Shown in pieces: positions 57,390 to 64,000 of a stretch of DNA of 64,000 nt. The position numbers and the translations under genes were made by a program. The first letter of the stretch is position 1. Each line of letters opens with the position of its first letter. Under the pieces are notes generated by a model. It did not search any database. It was not told the DNA's origin and saw only the letters and a list, made by a program, of their open reading frames with translations. Origin of the DNA: Alphaproteobacteria bacterium. GTDB taxonomy: Bacteria > Pseudomonadota > Alphaproteobacteria > Puniceispirillales > Puniceispirillaceae. The stretch covers positions 1 to 64,000 of the forward strand of contig JAKMFL010000050.1 of the NCBI GenBank assembly GCA_022425485.1. The letters run 5' to 3'.

Positions 57390-57755
57390 ATGGACGGGTA
57401 TCTTCAAGAGTATCTTCCTATTGCCGTTTTTATGGCATTAGCTATTGGTCTTGCTATCGCTTTTGTGGTTGGCGCGGTTGTCGTTGGCTCGCAAAAGCCT
57501 GACATTGAAAAACTCACCGCGTATGAGTGCGGATTTGATGCGTTTGATGATTCCCGCAAACCGTTTGATGTTCGCTTTTATCTTGTCGCAATTTTGTTCA
57601 TTATTTTCGATCTGGAAATCGCCTTTTTATTCCCTTGGGCTGTCGCATTAAGCGATATTGGCGCGTTTGGTTTTTGGTCGATGATGGTGTTTTTGGGTGT
57701 GCTAACTATCGGCTTTATTTATGAATGGAAGAAAGGGGCATTGGAATGGGAGTGA
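57390..57755 (+). CDS. nuoA: NADH-quinone oxidoreductase subunit A
   Basis: Membrane-arm subunit of complex I near the quinone site, 121 residues with three hydrophobic helices and the conserved [39 protein letters not shown]. The start is the ATG at 57390 ([10 protein letters not shown]); a TTG at 57366 gives an unlikely longer form. It opens the nuo operon and overlaps nuoB by 10 bp. Confidence 0.97.
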   Translation: MDGYLQEYLPIAVFMALAIGLAIAFVVGAVVVGSQKPDIEKLTAYECGFDAFDDSRKPFDVRFYLVAILFIIFDLEIAFLFPWAVALSDIGAFGFWSMMVFLGVLTIGFIYEWKKGALEWE

Positions 57756-58321
57756 TCGATAATAAAACGGTGCTAACGCCAAGCCAGCTCGATGCGCATG
57801 CACCTATTCCGCCTGGTGCTGATCAGGATGCAATTTTAAGTGCCGTAACAGATGAGATTACCAATCGCGGCTTTGTCATTGCCAAAGCGGATAAATTATT
57901 TAACTGGGCACGTTCAGGTTCGCTCTGGCCGATGACTTTTGGTTTGGCTTGTTGTGCGGTTGAGATGATGCATTCTGCGGCTAGCCGATATGATATGGAT
58001 CGCTACGGTATGCTGTTCCGGCCTAGCCCGCGCCAGTCTGATGTGATGATTGTAGCTGGCACATTGACAAATAAAATGGCACCAGCCTTGCGCCGTGTAT
58101 ATGACCAGATGCCAGAACCGCGCTGGGTGTTGTCGATGGGCTCATGCGCAAATGGTGGCGGCTATTATCATTATTCTTATGCAGTGGTGCGCGGTTGTGA
58201 CCGAATTGTTCCGGTAGATGTGTATGTGCCGGGTTGCCCGCCAACCGCTGAGGCATTGATTTACGGGCTGCTTCAACTGCAAAAGAAAATTCGCAGAACA
58301 AGCACTATCGCTAGAGCCTAA
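57746..58321 (+). CDS. nuoB: NADH-quinone oxidoreductase subunit B
   Basis: Holds the terminal [4Fe-4S] cluster N2 that reduces quinone. The 191 residues carry the cluster ligands in [24 protein letters not shown] and [11 protein letters not shown]. The start at 57746 has AAGGGG 8 nt upstream and overlaps the nuoA stop; a frame open to 57725 is rejected. Confidence 0.97.
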   Translation: MGVIDNKTVLTPSQLDAHAPIPPGADQDAILSAVTDEITNRGFVIAKADKLFNWARSGSLWPMTFGLACCAVEMMHSAASRYDMDRYGMLFRPSPRQSDVMIVAGTLTNKMAPALRRVYDQMPEPRWVLSMGSCANGGGYYHYSYAVVRGCDRIVPVDVYVPGCPPTAEALIYGLLQLQKKIRRTSTIARA

Positions 58322-58428
58322 ACCTAACTTTTACTCAGAAAAGGCTGGTTTGCTGCAAGCTGAGCGTAGGATAAGAAGTTTTTAAGCATGAGCGGTTCCA
58401 TGCTAATCGGGGGATAAATAGAAAAAAG

Positions 58429-59076
58429 ATGAGTGACGCCACACCAACAGAAGATGCTGTTATTGAAGCTGGCCGGTCAGAAGCGCTGAAAGAGCAAATT
58501 GCCGCTTTGTTAGGCGATAGCGCGGATGTGCAGCTAGACCCGCAAAGCGCGGTAAAAATCAGCTGTACGCCGCAAAACCTTATCTATGTTCTGAAAAGCT
58601 TGCGTGATGATGCCTTTTTGCAGTTTCGTCAGCTTACTGATTTGACAGCCGTTGACTATCCAGAGCGCACAGAACGGTTTGAGCTGGTCTATCTTCTTCT
58701 CTCAATTGCCGAGAATTGCCGGGTGCGGGTATGTGTCCCGATTGACGAAGATGCCGTAGCCCCTTCTGCAACAGAGCTGTTTGCCGCTGCAAACTGGGCA
58801 GAGCGTGAGGTTTGGGATATGTTTGGGATTTATTTCTCTGGCCATCCAGATTTGCGCCGCCTGCTAACAGATTATGGGTTCGAGGGACACCCGCTACGCA
58901 AAGATTTCCCGCTAACTGGTTATGTTGAAGTGCGCTATAGCGAGACCCAGAGACGGGTTGTCTATGAGCCTGTGCATCTAACCCAAGAATATCGTGATTT
59001 TGATTTTATGAGCCCGTGGGAAGGGGTGCAGGCCGATATCGCGCCACCCCCATCCGAAGATGAGGCAGGAGCTTAA
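58429..59076 (+). CDS. nuoC: NADH-quinone oxidoreductase subunit C
   Basis: 30-kDa peripheral-arm subunit of complex I, 215 residues, with [24 protein letters not shown], the conserved [48 protein letters not shown] block. It stands 107 bp after nuoB and ends 4 bp before nuoD. Not fused to NuoD, unlike enterobacteria. Confidence 0.97.
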   Translation: MSDATPTEDAVIEAGRSEALKEQIAALLGDSADVQLDPQSAVKISCTPQNLIYVLKSLRDDAFLQFRQLTDLTAVDYPERTERFELVYLLLSIAENCRVRVCVPIDEDAVAPSATELFAAANWAEREVWDMFGIYFSGHPDLRRLLTDYGFEGHPLRKDFPLTGYVEVRYSETQRRVVYEPVHLTQEYRDFDFMSPWEGVQADIAPPPSEDEAGA

Positions 59077-59080
59077 GATT

Positions 59081-60259
59081 ATGGGTGAAATGCAAATCCG
59101 TCCACTTACCCTGAATTTTGGCCCCCAGCATCCCGCTGCACATGGTGTTCTGCGCCTTGTTCTGGAAATGGATGGGGAAGTGATTGACCGGGCAGACCCG
59201 CATGTTGGCCTGCTGCATCGTGGTACCGAAAAACTTATTGAAAATAAGACTTATCTTCAGGCGCTTCCTTATTTTGACAGGCTAGATTATGTCTCGCCAA
59301 TGAATCAGGAACATGCATGGGCACTGGCGATTGAAAAGGCACTAAATATAGAGGTGCCGAAGCGTGCCCAACATATCCGCGTTTTATATTGCGAGATAGG
59401 CAGGATCCTTAACCATCTTTTGAACTTGACCACCTTTGCAATTGATGTTGGGGCGATGACCCCGCTTCTATGGGGTTTTGAAGAACGCGAAACTTTGATG
59501 GAGTTTTATGAGCGTGCATCTGGTGCACGCTTGCATGCGGCCTATTTCCGTCCCGGCGGGGTGCATCAAGACCTGCCAGATGGGTTAACCGATGATATCC
59601 TAGAATGGGCAGAAAAATTCCCATCCTTTATTGATGACCTTGAAACCCTGCTGACCAATAACCGTATCTTCAAACAGCGAACAGTTGATATCGGCGTGAT
59701 GAGCATTGATGAAGCGCTGGATTTGGGAATGACAGGGCCATGCTTGCGGGCAACAGGTTATGCGTGGGATTTGCGTAAATCACAGCCCTATGACTGTTAT
59801 GCAGAAATGGATTTCGATATACCTGTAGGTACTACTGGGGATTGTTATGCGCGTTATCTGGTGCGGGTCGAAGAGATGAAACAATCTCTGCGGATTATTA
59901 AACAAGCCATTGATACGATGCCAGAAGGCCCAGTATTAGCAGAAAATAATAAGGTTACACCGCCGCGGCGCAGCGATATGAAACATTCGATGGAATCGCT
60001 TATTCACCACTTTAAGCTGTATACCGAAGGGTTTCATGTGCCAGCTGGCGATAGCTATACAGCTGTAGAAGCGCCAAAGGGTGAATTTGGCGTCTATCTG
60101 GTATCAGACGGGTCAAACAAGCCCTATCGTGCGCGCCTTCGTGCGCCGGGCTATTATTTCATGGCGGCTGTGGATTATCTGTCCAGAGGGCATATGCTGG
60201 CAGATTCAGTCGCCATCATTGGGTCATTAGATATTGTTTTTGGTGAAATTGACAGATGA
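59081..60259 (+). CDS. nuoD: NADH-quinone oxidoreductase subunit D
   Basis: 49-kDa subunit that forms the quinone pocket with NuoB. About 392 residues: [37 protein letters not shown], and the C-terminal [27 protein letters not shown]. The start is the ATG at 59081 (MGEMQIRPL), with AGGAG 9 nt upstream. Its stop overlaps the nuoE start (ATGA). Confidence 0.97.
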   Translation: MGEMQIRPLTLNFGPQHPAAHGVLRLVLEMDGEVIDRADPHVGLLHRGTEKLIENKTYLQALPYFDRLDYVSPMNQEHAWALAIEKALNIEVPKRAQHIRVLYCEIGRILNHLLNLTTFAIDVGAMTPLLWGFEERETLMEFYERASGARLHAAYFRPGGVHQDLPDGLTDDILEWAEKFPSFIDDLETLLTNNRIFKQRTVDIGVMSIDEALDLGMTGPCLRATGYAWDLRKSQPYDCYAEMDFDIPVGTTGDCYARYLVRVEEMKQSLRIIKQAIDTMPEGPVLAENNKVTPPRRSDMKHSMESLIHHFKLYTEGFHVPAGDSYTAVEAPKGEFGVYLVSDGSNKPYRARLRAPGYYFMAAVDYLSRGHMLADSVAIIGSLDIVFGEIDR

Positions 60260-60879
60260 GCATTCAGACACTTATTGCAGAAGAACAGCCGGAACATTTT
60301 GCCTTTGATAAGGCGAGTGAAAAGGAAATCAAAAAAGCGATTTCTAAATATCCGGAAGGGCGACAGGCCAGCGCGGTAAAGTCGCTGTTATATATCGCCC
60401 AGAAACAGAATGATAATTGGATACCGGTAAAGGCTATCGAAGAGATAGCCAAGCGCTTGGATATGGCAGAAATGCGTGTGCTGGAGGTTGCCAGCTTCTA
60501 TTCCATGTTCAATCTAAAGCCGGTCGGAAAATATTACCTGCAAGCTTGTGGTACGACCCCTTGCATGTTGCGCGGCTCTGATGATGTGATGCGCTGTATC
60601 AAAGACAAGCTGGATATCAGCTCTGGTGAGACTTCTGCTTGCGGCAAATTCTCATTATTGGAAGTGGAATGTTTAGGGGCATGTGTAAATGCGCCTATCT
60701 TGCAGGTGAATGACGATTTTTATGAAGACCTTGATTATCAAGCTACCAAAGATTTGCTTGAGGCATTGGAGGCGGACAGCCCGCCCGATGTTGGGTCAGT
60801 AATGGGGCGGCAGGGCTCAGAAGCAGAAGGCGGGGCCACAACACTGAAAGCTGCAAAACGCAGTGGAAAGAAGAAGTAG
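60256..60879 (+). CDS. nuoE: NADH-quinone oxidoreductase subunit E
   Basis: Carries the [2Fe-2S] cluster N1a; ligands are Cys in [12 protein letters not shown] and [10 protein letters not shown]. The 207 residues include the helical N-domain ([18 protein letters not shown]) and a Gly/Ala/Lys-rich C-terminal extension typical of alphaproteobacterial NuoE. It overlaps nuoD by 4 bp and is followed by nuoF after 2 bp. Confidence 0.97.
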   Translation: MSIQTLIAEEQPEHFAFDKASEKEIKKAISKYPEGRQASAVKSLLYIAQKQNDNWIPVKAIEEIAKRLDMAEMRVLEVASFYSMFNLKPVGKYYLQACGTTPCMLRGSDDVMRCIKDKLDISSGETSACGKFSLLEVECLGACVNAPILQVNDDFYEDLDYQATKDLLEALEADSPPDVGSVMGRQGSEAEGGATTLKAAKRSGKKK

Positions 60880-60881
60880 AG

Positions 60882-62168
60882 ATGCTTGCAGATAAGGACC
60901 GTATTTTTACTAATCTTTATGGCTGGGGCGATGCTGGCCTGAAAGGCGCACAAGCGCGTGGTGACTGGGATAATACCAAAGCCATTTTGGCGCGTGGCCA
61001 TGATGATATTGTCGAAGAGATAAAGACCTCCGGCCTTCGGGGGCGTGGCGGCGCAGGCTTTCCAACTGGATTGAAATGGTCATTTATGCCAAAGGAAGTT
61101 GGATTGCGCCCTCATTATCTGGTGGTAAATGCAGATGAGAGTGAGCCCGGCACATGTAAAGATAGAGATATTATCCGGCATGAGCCGCATAAGCTTGTTG
61201 AAGGCTGTTTGGTAGCTGGTTTTGCGATGCGTGCGCACGCTGCCTATATTTATATTCGCGGTGAGTTCTTTAATGAGGGCAAGGTTCTGCAGGCGGCCAT
61301 TGATGATGCTTATGATGCGGGTCTTTTAGGTAAAAATGCGGCTGGTTCGGGCTGGGACTTTGATGTTTATCTCCAACGCGGGGCAGGGGCATATATCTGC
61401 GGCGAAGAAACCGCACTTATTGAATCTTTAGAAGGTAAGAAGGGGCAACCGCGCCTGAAACCGCCTTTCCCTGCAGGGGTAGGGTTATATGGCTGTCCTA
61501 CTACGGTAAATAACGTAGAATCAATCGCTGTAGCCCCCACCATCATGCGGCGCGGCGGTGCTTGGTTTGCAGGACTTGGCAAGGAAAACAATACCGGCAC
61601 TAAACTATTTTGCATCTCTGGCCATGTAAACAAGCCATGTAATGTCGAAGAAGAGATGGGTGTGCCGTTAAAGGAGCTTATTGAAAAGCATGCTGGCGGT
61701 GTGCGTGGCGGCTGGGATAACTTGCTTGCGATTATTCCGGGCGGCTCGTCAACACCGTTGATGCCAAAGGATGTGTGCGAGACCATGACAATGGATTTCG
61801 ACGCCCTGCGCAATGCTGGGACTGGCCTTGGCACAGCTGGTATTATTGTTATGGATAAAAGCACGGATATTGTTCGAGCTATCGCGCGTCTTTCCTACTT
61901 TTATAAGCATGAAAGCTGCGGGCAATGCACGCCGTGCCGCGAAGGGACAGGCTGGATGTGGCGGATGATGGATCGGATGGTGCGCGGCGAAGCGGAAATC
62001 CATGAAATTGAAACCCTTGAGCAGATCACACGCCAAGTCGAAGGGCACACCATCTGTGCGCTAGGCGATGCGGCAGCGTGGCCTATTCAGGGATTAATTA
62101 AGCATTTCCGTCCGGAAATCGAACGACGCATTATGGCGCACCAAGCTGTAACTAACGCTGCTGAGTAA
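60882..62168 (+). CDS. nuoF: NADH-quinone oxidoreductase subunit F
   Basis: NADH-oxidising subunit with FMN and cluster N3. The 428 residues contain [60 protein letters not shown] and [14 protein letters not shown]. It is the closest relative in the window of the FdsB half of the formate dehydrogenase diaphorase. Tight spacing with nuoE and nuoG. Confidence 0.98.
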   Translation: MLADKDRIFTNLYGWGDAGLKGAQARGDWDNTKAILARGHDDIVEEIKTSGLRGRGGAGFPTGLKWSFMPKEVGLRPHYLVVNADESEPGTCKDRDIIRHEPHKLVEGCLVAGFAMRAHAAYIYIRGEFFNEGKVLQAAIDDAYDAGLLGKNAAGSGWDFDVYLQRGAGAYICGEETALIESLEGKKGQPRLKPPFPAGVGLYGCPTTVNNVESIAVAPTIMRRGGAWFAGLGKENNTGTKLFCISGHVNKPCNVEEEMGVPLKELIEKHAGGVRGGWDNLLAIIPGGSSTPLMPKDVCETMTMDFDALRNAGTGLGTAGIIVMDKSTDIVRAIARLSYFYKHESCGQCTPCREGTGWMWRMMDRMVRGEAEIHEIETLEQITRQVEGHTICALGDAAAWPIQGLIKHFRPEIERRIMAHQAVTNAAE

Positions 62169-62178
62169 GGAAGAGACG

Positions 62179-64000
62179 ATGCCAAAGCTGACAGTGGACG
62201 GAATTGAAGTAGAAGTAGAAGACGGGGCAACCGTCTTGCAAGCTTGTGAAGAAGCTGGCGCAGAAATTCCCCGTTTTTGTTACCATGAAAGATTGTCTAT
62301 TGCTGGTAATTGCCGGATGTGTCTGGTGGATATGGAACGCGCACCAAAGCCTGTCGCTTCTTGTGCGATGCCCGCAGGGGACGGCATGGTTATCAGCACC
62401 AAATCTGAACGTGTTAAAAAGGCACGTGAAGGGGTTATGGAATTTTTATTGGTTAATCACCCGCTAGATTGTCCGATTTGCGATCAGGGCGGTGAATGTG
62501 ACTTACAAGACCAAGCGATGGGATATGGCCATGATGCGTCTCGTTATGGCGAAAATAAACGCGCGGTAAGCGAGAAGCATATGGGGCCGTTGATCAAAAC
62601 GGTGATGACCCGCTGTATTCATTGTACGCGCTGTGTTCGCTTTTCAACAGAGGTTGCGGGGGTAGCTGATTTAGGGGCTATCGGGCGCGGTGAAGGGGTG
62701 GAAATCACCACCTATCTTGAAAAGACACTAGCAAGTGAGCTTTCTGCGAATGTTATAGATTTATGCCCTGTTGGGGCGCTTACCTCGCGCCCTTATGCCT
62801 TTGTTGCGCGCCCTTGGGAGTTGAACAAGGTTGAAAGCATTGATGTAAGCGATGCAATGGGCGCAAATATCCGTATTGATGCACGCGGTAATCAGGTGTT
62901 GCGGGTGTTGCCGCGCCTGAACGAAGATATCAATGAAGAATGGATTTCAGATAAAGCCCGCTATGCTATTGATGGCCTGCGCCGTCAGCGTCTAGATAAG
63001 CCTTATTTACGCGGCGAAGATGGCCGGCTGCATCCTGTTAGTTGGGACGATGCGTTTGCGGCTATTGCTGGGCGTATGAAAAAGACAAAAGCAGACAAAA
63101 TGGCCGCTATTGCTGGCGACCAGATTGATGCTGAGGCTATGTTTGCGCTAAAATCTCTGTTTGAGAAGGTGGGTAGCCCGCATATTGACTGTCGTCAGGA
63201 TGGCGCAAAGCTTACCGCTAAAAATCGTTCTTCCTATATCTTTAACACAACAATTGCCGGTATTGATGAGGCAGATGCCATTGTAATTATCGGCAGTAAT
63301 CCGCGTATTGAAGCCCCGGTAATGAATGCACGTATTCGCCGGCGGTATTTGAATGCACAAATCCCCATAGCCCATATTGGCCCAGAACTTGACCTAACCT
63401 ATCCAGTGGAAAATCTAGGGGATGATATGGCGGTTCTAGAAGCGCTCGCTAGTGGCAAACATCCCTTTGCCAAGCAGTTGAAAAAAGCTAAAAAGCCTAT
63501 GGTTATTGTTGGTATGGGCGCGTTGCGCCGCGCTGATGGCAGTGCAGTAATGGCGTTATGCCACCAGCTAGCTGAGGGCGTTGGTATGGTAACAGCTGAC
63601 TGGAACGGCTTTAACGTTCTGCATCATGCAGCCGCGCGTGTGGCTGGCCTTGATTTAGGGTTTGTGCCGGGCAAGGGCGGCAAGGATGTGCAGGGTATTT
63701 TAAGTGCAGCAACAAAGGGCGAGATGGATTTTGTCTGGCTTTTAGGCGCAGACGAGCTCGATACAGACATGCTAGCAAAGCCATTTGTTGTCTATCAGGG
63801 GCATCATGGGGATAAGGGCGCCCAATGTGCGGACGTTGTTTTGCCCGGTGCAGCTTGGGCAGAAAAAGATGGCTTATATGTGAATTTCGAAGGCCGTGTT
63901 CAGATGGCACGGCGGGCTGCCTTTCCGCCGGGAGATGCGCGAGAAGATTGGGCCATTTTGCGGGCATTTTCAGAAACTATCAATAAAACACTTAGCTTTG
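62179..64000 (+). CDS. nuoG: NADH-quinone oxidoreductase subunit G (3' end outside window)
   Basis: Largest peripheral subunit, with clusters N1b, N4 and N5. The visible 607 codons start MPKLTVDGIEVEVEDG and carry the [2Fe-2S] ligands (RFCYHERLSIAGNCRMC), the His-Cys cluster (HPLDCPICDQGGECDLQD), the 4Fe-4S motif CIHCTRCVRF and the molybdopterin-fold domain. No stop occurs before the right edge. The start is 10 bp after nuoF, behind GGAAGAG. Confidence 0.95.
   Translation, partial: MPKLTVDGIEVEVEDGATVLQACEEAGAEIPRFCYHERLSIAGNCRMCLVDMERAPKPVASCAMPAGDGMVISTKSERVKKAREGVMEFLLVNHPLDCPICDQGGECDLQDQAMGYGHDASRYGENKRAVSEKHMGPLIKTVMTRCIHCTRCVRFSTEVAGVADLGAIGRGEGVEITTYLEKTLASELSANVIDLCPVGALTSRPYAFVARPWELNKVESIDVSDAMGANIRIDARGNQVLRVLPRLNEDINEEWISDKARYAIDGLRRQRLDKPYLRGEDGRLHPVSWDDAFAAIAGRMKKTKADKMAAIAGDQIDAEAMFALKSLFEKVGSPHIDCRQDGAKLTAKNRSSYIFNTTIAGIDEADAIVIIGSNPRIEAPVMNARIRRRYLNAQIPIAHIGPELDLTYPVENLGDDMAVLEALASGKHPFAKQLKKAKKPMVIVGMGALRRADGSAVMALCHQLAEGVGMVTADWNGFNVLHHAAARVAGLDLGFVPGKGGKDVQGILSAATKGEMDFVWLLGADELDTDMLAKPFVVYQGHHGDKGAQCADVVLPGAAWAEKDGLYVNFEGRVQMARRAAFPPGDAREDWAILRAFSETINKTLSF

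Overview
The window reads as one continuous piece of a free-living, probably marine, alphaproteobacterial chromosome. Several lines agree: a C4-pathway 5-aminolevulinate synthase, CtrA-type and GcrA-type cell-cycle regulators, a single-cysteine DksA, a DUF3553 protein, an alphaproteobacterial LexA box (GTTC-N7-GTTC) in front of recA, and a nuoABCDEFG order starting with a typical alphaproteobacterial NuoA/NuoB. Moderate GC, AT-rich intergenic DNA, very short gaps and gene content close to the SAR116 group (Puniceispirillum-like) are my inference; no database was searched.

Layout. 1-6552 (minus): a leucine/isovalerate degradation operon, TetR regulator > isovaleryl-CoA dehydrogenase > methylcrotonyl-CoA carboxylase beta and alpha > HMG-CoA lyase > start of an enoyl-CoA hydratase that runs off the left edge. 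6650-9018 (minus): ferrochelatase and ALA synthase, the last and first steps of haem synthesis. 9168-13957 (minus): a soluble NAD-dependent formate dehydrogenase made of a fused FdsG-FdsB subunit and FdsA, plus DUF3553. 14198-20460: ctrA (minus), then dksA, recA and alaS (plus). 20489-22407 (minus): icd and a LOG-family protein. 22682-25219 (plus): LysM protein, a phosphatidylserine-decarboxylase-like protein lacking its catalytic Gly-Ser, and a CDP-alcohol phosphatidyltransferase. 25351-28061: a stand-alone CoxL-type molybdenum hydroxylase overlapping msrB. 28263-35294: EF-hand protein, divergent AroE, gcrA-pepN, a DEAD-box helicase whose only plausible start is ATT, and a hydrolase. 35361-41123: parE, glnB-glnA and an aminotransferase. 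41333-48802: tRNA-His, tRNA-Leu, then the protein quality-control block tig-clpP-clpX-lon-hupB and tRNA-Val. 48989-56904 is the most accessory-looking part: aldo/keto reductase, monooxygenase, a one-pass membrane protein, tRNA-Asp, sulfatase, a CidA/LrgB pair, GST, SDR and a two-subunit sulfopyruvate decarboxylase-like enzyme. 57390-64000: the complex I operon nuoA-nuoG, with nuoG cut by the right edge.

Functionally the window combines housekeeping (haem, complex I, TCA, DNA repair, proteolysis, nitrogen assimilation) with flexible heterotrophy (leucine catabolism, formate oxidation, organosulfur and unknown hydroxylase substrates).

No insertion sequence, prophage, CRISPR array or defence island was seen. 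The most unusual signals are: (i) short tandem duplications that repeatedly straddle stop codons; (ii) the ATT-initiated helicase; (iii) a small orphan reading frame with a strong ribosome site but AGG where ATG is expected, behind a LexA-like box; (iv) the Psd-like protein missing exactly its pyruvoyl-forming Gly-Ser; (v) a trigger factor with a His-Asp-rich insert and a histone-like Lys-Ala tail; (vi) a candidate structured RNA between msrB and the EF-hand gene.
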